From a virus, in IMG/VR virus record IMGVR_UViG_3300020162_000336, positions 1 to 29,574 of that record: a stretch of 29,574 bases of DNA, one strand, 5' to 3'. The notes under the pieces were generated by a model, which ran no database searches, was not told where the DNA came from, and saw only the letters and a list, made by a program, of their open reading frames with translations. Position 1 is the stretch's first letter; each line of letters opens with the position of its first letter. Below, in pieces: positions 13,202-21,206 of this stretch. A program made the position numbers and the translations under genes.

Positions 13202-13516
13202 ATGTCTTTTAAGATGAAAGGTTTTCCGTATAATGTGGATAACACTCCTGTTTATAGTACCGATATGGACGGCAATATTTTAGGTATGGCACAATCTAAT
13301 GGAACTATATTAGTGAATAAAAATATATCTCCTTTAGAATTAAAAAAGAATAAAACTATATCACACGAGAAAGTACATATAGATCAAATGAAACGGGGTG
13401 ATCTGGATTATAATGATTCGCACGTTATTTGGAAAGGCAAGAAGTATCCACGTTCTAAAATGAAAGAAGGGGCTAAAAATCTGCCTTGGGAAAAGGAAGC
13501 TTATAAAAAGCAATAA
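13202..13516 (+). CDS. Minimal HExxH metallopeptidase-like protein
   Basis: 104 aa. After KMKGFPYNVDN come short beta strands. HEKVH (residues 55-59) then supplies the two zinc histidines and the catalytic glutamate. LPWEKEAY near the C-terminus offers E97 or E99 as the third ligand, as in gluzincin-type peptidases. GDLDYNDSHVIWKGKKYPR separates the two. It is far shorter than most zincins, but this arrangement recurs in Bacteroidetes phages. Its role could be processing of virion or host-envelope proteins. There is no signal peptide, so action in the cytoplasm or virion is more likely. Confidence 0.7.
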   Translation: MSFKMKGFPYNVDNTPVYSTDMDGNILGMAQSNGTILVNKNISPLELKKNKTISHEKVHIDQMKRGDLDYNDSHVIWKGKKYPRSKMKEGAKNLPWEKEAYKKQ

Positions 13517-13559
13517 ATACGCGTAATAATAATAATATATAACTTTAATTAAATATATT

Positions 13560-13928
13560 ATGAAAAAATTATTAGTATTATTAGTGTGTTTAGGATTTTT
13601 TAGTGTTAACGCTCAGAAGATGTCTCCTGCTTTTTTAGAAGGTGATTGGACTTCAAGTGGGGAAGCAACTGAATTAACTTTTGAAAAAACAGATGGGGAT
13701 AAATTATTAATATCCGAAATTTCTTCTACATCAGGTATACCACTTAAAGTGTTAAGACACAGGATTAAAAAAAATAATTTATATATTGAATCTTTATTTG
13801 AGCCAAACAATTTTTTGTCAATATCAAGATTTATTATTATTGATCAAGATACCATGGTGGCAGATATAATTAGTGATGTGCCAGGACAGGTTATTTATAA
13901 AAGAATATTAAACTATAAAACAAATTAA
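13560..13928 (+). CDS. Secreted beta-rich protein with flavobacterial signal peptide
   Basis: 122 aa. Residues 1-18 (MKKLLVLLVCLGFFSVNA) are a standard Sec signal, and Q19 after the cut is typical of Flavobacteriia. There is no lipobox, so the product should be free in the periplasm or outside the cell. The mature part contains EGDWTSSGEATELTFEKTDG, SIPLKV-like strands and VIYKRILNY, a pattern of small beta-barrel or lipocalin-like host proteins (GxW near the start, alternating strands). It is out of place among virion genes. It may modify the envelope or block superinfection, but this is inference. Confidence 0.65.
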   Translation: MKKLLVLLVCLGFFSVNAQKMSPAFLEGDWTSSGEATELTFEKTDGDKLLISEISSTSGIPLKVLRHRIKKNNLYIESLFEPNNFLSISRFIIIDQDTMVADIISDVPGQVIYKRILNYKTN

Positions 13929-13931
13929 AAA

Positions 13932-14381
13932 ATGAATACTCCATTCAAAATGAACCCTGGCAGAGGCAATAACCCTAAAACAGGGTATGGCATTCCAACA
14001 CCATTCAAACAAAAGACTAACCCAAACACAAAAGAAGGTTACGCTAATATTTCTTCAAAGTCTGCCACAAACATGGATACAGAAATACAAGAAAATAAAA
14101 GAAGACTATTAGTAGAAGCACAAGCAAAAAGCGATAGTGTCTCAGCAGCTGGAACGCGAAAATTATCCGGAGGAAATAAATTTCAACAAGGATTACAAGG
14201 TAATTTAGCCGCCAATAGAACCAGAAGTGCAGGTGGAGCGGGCGATATGACGGTACTAAGAGGTAAATCAACTGGCTCTGGAGGGTTTTTATCAGGAGGA
14301 GATGTTACTTATACAAGACAAAATCCAGTAGAAAAAAACTTTACTAAACTAAGACAAAATAAAAAAACAGGGGAATATTAA
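13932..14381 (+). CDS. Low-complexity protein with two TPFK motifs
   Basis: 149 aa. It starts MNTPFKMNPGRGNNPKTG and repeats the motif as IPTPFKQK (residues 21-28). A central helix (TEIQENKRRLLVEAQAKSDS) is followed by Gly/Ser/Arg-rich sequence (SGGNKFQQGLQG, AGGAGDMTVLRG) and a polar C-terminus. No membrane segment or known domain. It belongs with the other small basic proteins bearing the S/T-P-hydrophobic motif and probably ends up in the virion. Confidence 0.6.
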   Translation: MNTPFKMNPGRGNNPKTGYGIPTPFKQKTNPNTKEGYANISSKSATNMDTEIQENKRRLLVEAQAKSDSVSAAGTRKLSGGNKFQQGLQGNLAANRTRSAGGAGDMTVLRGKSTGSGGFLSGGDVTYTRQNPVEKNFTKLRQNKKTGEY

Positions 14382-14383
14382 TA

Positions 14384-14623
14384 ATGAAAAATCTATCTAC
14401 AAAAGGTTATAAAAAAAATAGTCCTGACAAAGATAGACCTTATAATGTAATACCTAGCGGGGAAATCACTATGAAAAATGTGGAGTTTCCCGTTTTAGGT
14501 ATAGATAATAAAGGTAATTCAAAAGTAATGAAACCAGGTAAAGATTATAGTTATCCAGGTGATACTGTATTAGAGATACCTATGAAGAAATCAACAATAT
14601 ATAATAAAATATTTAAAAAATAA
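14384..14623 (+). CDS. Conserved small phage protein (KGYKKNSPDKDRPYNVIPSG)
   Basis: 79 aa. The opening GYKKNSPDKDRPYNVIPSG, then ITMKNVEFPVLGIDN and MKPGKDYSYPGD, is a pattern I recognise from crAss-like and related Bacteroidetes phages, where it sits near the terminase. It is basic and probably beta-rich after residue 25. Function unknown. It begins 2 bases after the previous stop and is 3 bases from the next gene, so the block 13932-15204 is a tight operon. Confidence 0.7.
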   Translation: MKNLSTKGYKKNSPDKDRPYNVIPSGEITMKNVEFPVLGIDNKGNSKVMKPGKDYSYPGDTVLEIPMKKSTIYNKIFKK

Positions 14624-14626
14624 ATT

Positions 14627-14932
14627 ATGGGACAATTTGGAAATCAACCAGATTTTGGAACAAGAGCAGCAAACGGAAATCCAGCAGGACGTGGAACTTC
14701 GGATTTAGAAGATACAAGACCTTTAAATGGGGCGGCTTTATATATAGGTAAAGGTGGCGACTTAGTGTGTAATGTAGTAGGAGGAAATTTCAACGACGCA
14801 GGCTTTCCTAATACAACAATTTTTACAAACATACCTGATGGTACATTTTTTCCAGTTATTGTAAACAATGTTTGGACAGATAATGGTAATGAGATAACCA
14901 CTACTTGTGATAATATTATAGCTCTTTACTAA
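14627..14932 (+). CDS. Small Gly-rich protein, probable virion component
   Basis: 101 aa. N-terminal polar GQFGNQPDFGTRAANGNPAG is followed by a compact beta unit: GAALYIGKGGDLVCNVVGG, TTIFTNIPDGTFFPVIVNNV and a final TCDNIIALY. The phrase IPDGTFFPVIV with a trailing DNIIALY recurs in small phage proteins thought to decorate particles. No signal peptide or membrane helix. It shares a TAATG junction with the next gene, so the two products may be made in matched amounts. Confidence 0.55.
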   Translation: MGQFGNQPDFGTRAANGNPAGRGTSDLEDTRPLNGAALYIGKGGDLVCNVVGGNFNDAGFPNTTIFTNIPDGTFFPVIVNNVWTDNGNEITTTCDNIIALY

Positions 14933-15204
14933 TGAGAATGGGTATTGGTATTGGTTGGCCTAATGCTAGTGCATCTAATACCTTCCAAGGTGTTTATTTT
15001 GCAATAGAGGCTATTTGCGAAGGAGACGTTCTCCCGGGTTATACTACTCAATTAGTAGATAATTCCTTATATCAGTCTGGTGATTTTGTTGATTTTGAAA
15101 TTGATGATCAAACTGGGAGACTTGCATTAGGGGATATAGTAGAGACTATTGGGGATACAGTATTTAATATAAGCGGACCGGTATATACAAGTTGTCCCAC
15201 ATAA
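14932..15204 (+). CDS. Small hypothetical phage protein
   Basis: 90 aa, overlapping the previous stop. A second Met lies at residue 3. It begins GIGIGWPNASASNT, then AIEAICEGDVLPGYTTQLVD, DFVDFEIDDQTGRLALGDIV and a closing ISGPVYTSCPT. It has two acidic beta strands and a Cys-rich touch (Cys near residue 29 and near the end). It resembles small partner proteins that follow the preceding gene type in other phages, but I cannot name a family. Confidence 0.55.
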   Translation: MRMGIGIGWPNASASNTFQGVYFAIEAICEGDVLPGYTTQLVDNSLYQSGDFVDFEIDDQTGRLALGDIVETIGDTVFNISGPVYTSCPT

Positions 15205-15226
15205 AATAAACAAACAATTAAATTAA

Positions 15227-15493
15227 ATGGAAAACACAAACAAAATTACAGACAAACAATTAGAAACTATTGTTAATCAACAAAAAGATATGAGTGCGCT
15301 ATTATCTAATATAGGGTTACTAGAATCACAAAAGCATGGGTTCTTACATCAAATTGCAGAAGTGAATAAAAGAGTAGAAGAATTCAAATCAGAATTACAA
15401 GCGCAATACGGAGATATTAATATTAATATTGAAGATGGCTCTTATACTTATATAGATAAACCTGAAGAGGTTAAATTAGAAAAAGTTGAATAA
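15227..15493 (+). CDS. Coiled-coil small phage protein
   Basis: 88 aa. Residues 8-62 form an uninterrupted helix (KQLETIVNQQKDMSALLSNI, KRVEEFKSELQAQYG) with heptad-like hydrophobics, followed by a short strand (INIEDGSYTYI) and an acidic tail. This coiled-coil-plus-beta-tip type is common ahead of packaging genes in Bacteroidetes and marine phages. It starts after an A/T-rich leader and shares TAATG with the next gene. Function unknown. Confidence 0.65.
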   Translation: MENTNKITDKQLETIVNQQKDMSALLSNIGLLESQKHGFLHQIAEVNKRVEEFKSELQAQYGDININIEDGSYTYIDKPEEVKLEKVE

Positions 15494-15720
15494 TGAGTTC
15501 TGTTATTAGAAAAATAAGTATAGGCACAGACTATAAAAATGACGCAATGCATTACTCTGTAGGCCAAAACGTTTACGGGGGCCATGCAATATGTAATATT
15601 ATATTTGACGATAATGACACATCGTATAATATATATATTAAAAAAGAAGATGAAGTCATGCCATGGAAGAAGTTTAATTCTAATATGGCTATTTCAGTTG
15701 AATACGATTTAGAATATTAA
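15493..15720 (+). CDS. Conserved small protein (SVIRKISIGTDYKNDAMHYSVG)
   Basis: 75 aa, joined by one-base overlaps to both neighbours. The opening VIRKISIGTDYKNDAMHYSVG and the C-terminal EVMPWKKFNSNMAISVEYDL are conserved in small proteins next to phage packaging genes, from memory. The body is beta-rich with IIFDDNDTSYNIYIKKED between them. No enzymatic residues stand out. Its coupling to the GroES-like gene suggests shared dosage. Confidence 0.7.
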   Translation: MSSVIRKISIGTDYKNDAMHYSVGQNVYGGHAICNIIFDDNDTSYNIYIKKEDEVMPWKKFNSNMAISVEYDLEY

Positions 15721-16328
15721 TGAGAAGTATATTTAGTTTTATTGTAAAGCCAGTAGGTGAAAGATATAACAATAAAGTTAAAGTTGCGGATAAAGAATTA
15801 ATAATCAATACTAAGATTGAAAGTTTTAAATCCGTAAATAATGTAGCAGAAGTCGTTGCAGTGCCTTTAGCTTATTCAACTGATATTAAAGTTGGGGATA
15901 TAGTTATAATTCACCATAATGTTTTTAGGGTATTTTATGATATAAGAGGAAATAAAAAAAATAGTAGATCATACTTTATGGATGATTTATATTTTTGTGA
16001 TCTGGATCAAATATACTTATATAAGAATACAGGTAAATGGAAAGCGTTTGGCGACAGATGTTTTATTAAACCAATTAAGAATAAAGACTATTTAAACGTA
16101 GCTAAAGAGCAAAGACTTATTGGTATACTAAAATATGGAAATAGTTCCTTAGAAACGCTTAAAATAAACGAGGGAGACCTTGTTGGATATACTCCTTATG
16201 GAGAATTTGACTTTGTTATTGATGGACAAAGACTTTATTGTATGAAATCTAATGATATTGTAATTAAATATGGACATAAAGGAAACGAAACAGAATATAA
16301 TCCAAGCTGGGCACAAAGCAGTTCTTGA
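15720..16328 (+). CDS. Tandem GroES-like beta-barrel protein
   Basis: 202 aa. Two units each resemble GroES: residues about 7-102 begin IVKPVGERY and contain IKVGDIVIIHH; residues about 108-185 begin KAFGDRCFIKPI and contain INEGDLVGYTP and a closing strand. The GroES at 11502 has matching KAVGKRLII and VKEGDSIFY. The first unit carries a loop insertion (GNKKNSRSYFMDD) and neither has an obvious IVL-type mobile loop. I infer a duplicated GroES fold, possibly a co-chaperonin variant or a structural use of the fold. The next gene starts 59 bases before its end. Confidence 0.6.
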   Translation: MRSIFSFIVKPVGERYNNKVKVADKELIINTKIESFKSVNNVAEVVAVPLAYSTDIKVGDIVIIHHNVFRVFYDIRGNKKNSRSYFMDDLYFCDLDQIYLYKNTGKWKAFGDRCFIKPIKNKDYLNVAKEQRLIGILKYGNSSLETLKINEGDLVGYTPYGEFDFVIDGQRLYCMKSNDIVIKYGHKGNETEYNPSWAQSSS

Positions 16329-16545
16329 ATTAATTAAAGTTGCAGAGGAAGCTATCTTAGATAATGGGGATGATGATTTATCCGCAGATAAATTAAAGAA
16401 TGCCGCAGCAACAAAGAAGTTAGCCATATTTGATGCTTTTGAAATTCTAAGTAGAATACAGGATGAAACCCGTATGTTAGAAGAAGAAGATAAAGATCCT
16501 ACAATAAAAACTTTTAAAGGTTTTGCAGAAGGGAGATCTAAATAA
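16270..16545 (+). CDS. Small-terminase candidate
   Basis: 91 aa. The start overlaps the previous gene by 59 bases, which is unusual here, but no later Met gives a sensible protein. The sequence is helical and acidic: AVLELIKVAEEAILDNGDDD, LKNAAATKKLAIFDAFEILS and ETRMLEEEDKDPTI. Its stop overlaps the TerL start as TAATG. Size, helical content and the position directly before TerL fit a small terminase subunit or a related packaging factor. There is no clear DNA-binding motif, so the call is by position. Confidence 0.55.
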   Translation: MDIKETKQNIIQAGHKAVLELIKVAEEAILDNGDDDLSADKLKNAAATKKLAIFDAFEILSRIQDETRMLEEEDKDPTIKTFKGFAEGRSK

Positions 16546-18767
16546 TGTACGAGCAAACACTTTATAAAATACTTCCTGACTACGTAAAACAATCGGTGAT
16601 TAAACAACAAAACCGATATAATAAATGGAAATACGGTTATAATAAAGAGCATGACTTAATTATTATAAGCAAAACAGGTAAGATTGGAGAAATATACGAG
16701 ATACAGAATTTAAGGATCGCTTTACCTTTAATTGACGAGTCTTATAAAAGAACTCCAAAGAAAGAAGAGCAATACTGGGAGCAATTAAAAATGCCAAAAG
16801 AACTTGAAAAAATAAAAAGCGTATTTGATTGGAATAAATATCCAGATAATTTCAAGGAAAAATGGTATGATTATGTAGATAATGAATTTAAACGTAGAGA
16901 AGAAGGCTTCTCGTTTTATAATAATGGAATTCCTACATATATAACCGGCACACATTATATGTACTTACAGTGGAGTAAAATTGATGTTGGTGCGCCAGAC
17001 TTTAGAGAATCAAATAGATTATTTTTTATATTTTGGGAAGCCTGTAAAGCAGATCCAAGATGTTATGGAATGTGCTATTTAAAGAATAGACGTTCCGGGT
17101 TTTCTTTTATGTCTTCTGCTGAGTTAGTTAATCAAGCAACTATATCAAGTGACTCACGATTTGGAATCTTATCAAAAGCCGGAGCAGACGCTAAAACAAT
17201 GTTTACAGATAAAGTTGTTCCAATCTCTCTTAACTATCCTTTCTTTTTTAAACCCATACAAGACGGTATGGATAGACCTAAAACAGAACTCGCTTATAGA
17301 GTACCTGCTTCAAAGTTTACAAGAAGAAAACTAGATAGTCAAGAAAATCCTGAAGAACTTGAAGGTCTTGATACAACAATAGATTGGAAGAACACTGGAG
17401 ATAACTCCTATGACGGTGAAAAACTTAAATTACTAGTTCATGATGAGAGCGGTAAATGGTTAAGACCTGATAATATATTAAATAACTGGAGGGTTACTAA
17501 AACCTGTTTAAGATTAGGTAGTCGGATTATTGGTAAGTGTATGATGGGTTCAACATCAAATGCTTTAGATAAAGGAGGAGACAATTTTAAAAAACTATAT
17601 TATGCTTCAGATGTCACGAAAAGAAACCGCAATGGCCAGACTAATTCAGGATTATATAGTTTGTTCATACCTATGGAATGGTCGTACGAGGGATTCATTG
17701 ATACTTATGGCCTACCTGTCTTCGACACTCCAAAAACCCCAATCAAAGGAATTGACGGAAACGAAATAGATTATGGTGTTATTGAACACTGGCAGAACGA
17801 GGTTGATGGTTTAAAAACTGATTCTGATGGATTAAACGAATATTATAGACAATTTCCAAGAACAGAACAACACGCTTTTAGAGACGAAACAAAACAATCT
17901 TTATTTAACCTTACGAAAATATACGAGCAAATTGATTATAATAATGATCTAAGAAATTCAAATATATTAACAAGAGGTAATTTTCAATGGGAAGGTGGTA
18001 TACAAGACACTAAAGTTGTATTTTATCCAAACAAAGACGGTAGGTTTTTAGTATCATGGATTCCTCCTTATCATTTACAAAATAAAATAATATTAAAGAA
18101 TAGTATGAAATATCCTGGTAATGAGCATATTGGCGCATTTGGTTGTGACCCTTATGACATATCAGGAACAACAGATGGTAAAGGATCCAAAGGGGCTTTA
18201 CACGGATTAACTAAATTTTCAATGGAAGATGCTCCATCTAATACATTCTTTTTACAATATATATCGAGGCCTCAAACAGCTGAGATCTTTTTTGAAGACG
18301 TGCTTATGGCGTGTATATTTTATGGTATGCCGATATTAGCGGAGAATAATAAGCCGAGGCTATTATATCATTTTAAAAGAAGAGGCTATAGAGGCTTCTC
18401 AATGAATAGACCGGATAGAATATTTAATAAACTATCTGCAACAGAAAGAGAGATAGGTGGAATACCAAACTCATCACAAGATATAATACAAGCCCACGCA
18501 GCAGCAATAGAAACTTATATAGAAGATTATGTGGGTTTAAATGAAGTGGGTTACGGAACAATGTATTTTCAAGATACGTTAGAAGATTGGGCAAGGTTTG
18601 ATATAAATAAAAGAACTAATCATGATGCTTCTATTAGTTCAGGATTAGCAATAATGGCTTGTAATAAAAACAAATATATGCCCACTGAAAAAAGAGAAAT
18701 AGTGTCTGTCCCTTTAGGTTTTAAGAAATATAATAATCAAGGAACTACATCAAAAATTATTAAGTAA
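16545..18767 (+). CDS. terL: Terminase large subunit (packaging ATPase-nuclease)
   Basis: 740 aa. The ATPase has an unusual Walker A (LKNRRSGFSFMSSAE, about 179-193), in which Gly is followed by Phe-Ser instead of Lys-Ser/Thr. Walker B is LLVHDESGKW (D300, E301) and the coupling motif is MMGSTSNAL (333-341). The RNase H-like nuclease has acidic residues in FGCDPYD (D535), ILAENN (E600) and TNHDASISSG (D694). Length and motif order match crAss-like and related Bacteroidetes phage TerL. It packages DNA through the portal encoded next. Confidence 0.92.
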   Translation: MYEQTLYKILPDYVKQSVIKQQNRYNKWKYGYNKEHDLIIISKTGKIGEIYEIQNLRIALPLIDESYKRTPKKEEQYWEQLKMPKELEKIKSVFDWNKYPDNFKEKWYDYVDNEFKRREEGFSFYNNGIPTYITGTHYMYLQWSKIDVGAPDFRESNRLFFIFWEACKADPRCYGMCYLKNRRSGFSFMSSAELVNQATISSDSRFGILSKAGADAKTMFTDKVVPISLNYPFFFKPIQDGMDRPKTELAYRVPASKFTRRKLDSQENPEELEGLDTTIDWKNTGDNSYDGEKLKLLVHDESGKWLRPDNILNNWRVTKTCLRLGSRIIGKCMMGSTSNALDKGGDNFKKLYYASDVTKRNRNGQTNSGLYSLFIPMEWSYEGFIDTYGLPVFDTPKTPIKGIDGNEIDYGVIEHWQNEVDGLKTDSDGLNEYYRQFPRTEQHAFRDETKQSLFNLTKIYEQIDYNNDLRNSNILTRGNFQWEGGIQDTKVVFYPNKDGRFLVSWIPPYHLQNKIILKNSMKYPGNEHIGAFGCDPYDISGTTDGKGSKGALHGLTKFSMEDAPSNTFFLQYISRPQTAEIFFEDVLMACIFYGMPILAENNKPRLLYHFKRRGYRGFSMNRPDRIFNKLSATEREIGGIPNSSQDIIQAHAAAIETYIEDYVGLNEVGYGTMYFQDTLEDWARFDINKRTNHDASISSGLAIMACNKNKYMPTEKREIVSVPLGFKKYNNQGTTSKIIK

Positions 18768-21176
18768 ATGAATATATACACAAATCCAAATAGCGCTTTC
18801 CCTAGTCAGGTTGTAGATGATGCTACTAAGGCTTCCGAAGAATATGGATTACAGGTATCTCGAGCTATAGAACAGGAATGGTTTAATCAAGGGAGGACTA
18901 GCGGTAATAGGTATTTAACACATTGGAATAATTTTAATAGATTAAGACTATACGCAAGAGGAGAACAATCCGTACAAAAATATAAAGATGAGTTATCAAT
19001 TAATGGTGATTTATCTTATTTGAATTTAGACTGGACACCAGTGCCTATATTATCAAAGTTTGTTGATATAGTTTCTAATGGCATTTCACAAAAAACCTAT
19101 GATGTAAAAGCATTTGCACAAGATCCAGATTCTTTAAAAAAGAGAATGGATTATGCCTCAGCTGTAAAATTTGATATGTTTGCCAAGTCAGATATTCAAG
19201 ACACTATGGAGGTTACGGGTATTGATATATCAAAATCAAATATCCCTCCAATGGATTTGCCAGCCACCTTGGACGAATTAGAATTACATATGCAACTTTC
19301 TTATAAGCAATCTATTGAGATTGCAGAAGAGGAGGCAATAAATACAGTATTAAAAACTAATAAATACGATCTTACTAGAAAAAGATTAAATTACGATTTA
19401 ACAACTATAGGGATTGCCGCAGTTAAAACATCGTTTAATAAATCAGAAGGAATTGTTGTTGATTATGTAGATCCTGCTTATTTGGTTTATTCATATACAG
19501 AAGACCCTAACTTTGAAGATATTTATTATGTTGGCGAAGTTAAAGCGGTAACAATACCAGAATTAAAAAAAGAATTCCCATATATATCGGAGGATGAACT
19601 TCTCAAGATACAACAAATGCCTGGTAATAGACAATATATTCAGGGATGGGGTAATTATGATGAGAATACAGTGCAAGTATTATATTTTGAGTATAAAACT
19701 TATATGAATCAAGTATTCAAAATAAAACAAGGTGATAATGGATTAGAGAAGGTTATTCAAAAAACCGATTCTTTTAACCCCCCACCAAATGATAACTTTG
19801 AAAAAGTATCAAGAACAATAGAGGTATTATATACTGGTGCTAAAATTATAGGTACTAATATGATGTTAGAATGGAAGTTATCAAATGATATGACACGTCC
19901 ATATGCAGATACAGCAAGAGTTAAAATGAATTATAACATAGTTGCTCCTAGAATGTACAAAGGTAGAATTGATTCAATTGTTACTAAATGTATTTCTTTT
20001 GCAGATATGATTCAACTGACTCACCTAAAACTTCAACAAGTTATGGCAAGAGTAGTGCCAGATGGTGTATTCTTAGATGTAGATGGTTTGATGGAAGTTG
20101 ATTTGGGTAATGGAACAAAATACAATCCGGCGGAAGCATTAAATATGTATTTCCAAACTGGTAGTATCGTAGGTAGATCTTTGACTCAGGACGGCGATAT
20201 AAATAGAGGCAAAGTGCCTATTCAGGAATTAACAACATCTAGTGGTCAGGGTAAAATACAAAGTTTAATACAAACTTATCAGTATTACTTGCAAATGATT
20301 AGAGATGTGACGGGGCTTAATGAAGCTGTTGATGGCAGTAAACCAGATTCTAATGCTTTAGTAGGATTACAGAAAATAGCTGCAAATGCCTCTAATGTAG
20401 CAACCCGCCATATAAAAGATGCAAGTATATATTTAACTACTAGAATTTGTGAAAATATATCTTTAAGAATAGCAGATTGTTTAAATAATCCATTAACAGC
20501 AAACTCATTAAAACAAAGTATATCAACTTATAATGTTGATGTTTTAAAAGAAATGGAAAAACTAAATCTACACGACTTTGGTATTTTTTTAGAAATTGAA
20601 CCAGATGAAGAAGAAAAACAACAACTAGAACAAAATATACAAGTTTCTTTACAAAACCAAGGAATTGATTTAGAAGACGCGATTGATATAAGACAAGTTA
20701 GAAATCTTAAATTAGCAAATCAGTTATTAAAGTTAAAAAGAAAAAGAAAGCAAGCTCAAGTACAAGAGCAACAGTTAGCAAATATACAAGCACAAGCAGA
20801 TGCTAATTCCCAAAATGCTGAGAAAGCCGCAATGTTTGAAGTACAAAAACAAGAGGCTTTAGCTCAGACACAAATACAAATAGCACAGACTAAATCTCAA
20901 CTTGAAATGCAAAGACTGCAAACTGAGGGGCAAATTAAAAAACAATTAATGGCAGAACAGTTTAATTATGATATGCAATTAGCACAATTAAAGGTTCAAG
21001 CAGAAACAACTAAGTTCAATCAGTTAGAAGATAGAAAAGATGAAAGAACTAAGATACAAGCTACACAGCAATCAGAATTAATAGATCAGCGCAAGAACGA
21101 TTCTTTACCAAAGGATTTTCAAAGTAACGCGCAAAATTTAATGGAAGATTTAGGAGGCATGTTACAAATGGAATAA
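18768..21176 (+). CDS. Portal protein with long C-terminal coiled coil
   Basis: 802 aa, starting on the base after the terL stop. The N-terminal body contains LYARGEQSVQKYKDEL, LNLDWTPVPILSKFVD and AVKTSFNKSEGIVVDYVDP, with the mixed alpha/beta pattern of phage portals. IRDVTGLNEAVDGSKPDSNA (about 512-531) fits the crown or stem region. From about residue 655 the chain becomes a Gln/Lys-rich coiled coil (QVQEQQLANIQAQADANSQN) and ends DLGGMLQME. Position and size fit the portal of crAss-like phages. The extended tail may reach into the capsid. Confidence 0.85.
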   Translation: MNIYTNPNSAFPSQVVDDATKASEEYGLQVSRAIEQEWFNQGRTSGNRYLTHWNNFNRLRLYARGEQSVQKYKDELSINGDLSYLNLDWTPVPILSKFVDIVSNGISQKTYDVKAFAQDPDSLKKRMDYASAVKFDMFAKSDIQDTMEVTGIDISKSNIPPMDLPATLDELELHMQLSYKQSIEIAEEEAINTVLKTNKYDLTRKRLNYDLTTIGIAAVKTSFNKSEGIVVDYVDPAYLVYSYTEDPNFEDIYYVGEVKAVTIPELKKEFPYISEDELLKIQQMPGNRQYIQGWGNYDENTVQVLYFEYKTYMNQVFKIKQGDNGLEKVIQKTDSFNPPPNDNFEKVSRTIEVLYTGAKIIGTNMMLEWKLSNDMTRPYADTARVKMNYNIVAPRMYKGRIDSIVTKCISFADMIQLTHLKLQQVMARVVPDGVFLDVDGLMEVDLGNGTKYNPAEALNMYFQTGSIVGRSLTQDGDINRGKVPIQELTTSSGQGKIQSLIQTYQYYLQMIRDVTGLNEAVDGSKPDSNALVGLQKIAANASNVATRHIKDASIYLTTRICENISLRIADCLNNPLTANSLKQSISTYNVDVLKEMEKLNLHDFGIFLEIEPDEEEKQQLEQNIQVSLQNQGIDLEDAIDIRQVRNLKLANQLLKLKRKRKQAQVQEQQLANIQAQADANSQNAEKAAMFEVQKQEALAQTQIQIAQTKSQLEMQRLQTEGQIKKQLMAEQFNYDMQLAQLKVQAETTKFNQLEDRKDERTKIQATQQSELIDQRKNDSLPKDFQSNAQNLMEDLGGMLQME

Positions 21177-21206
21177 ACTTATTAACCAATTTTATATTAT
21201 CATATT

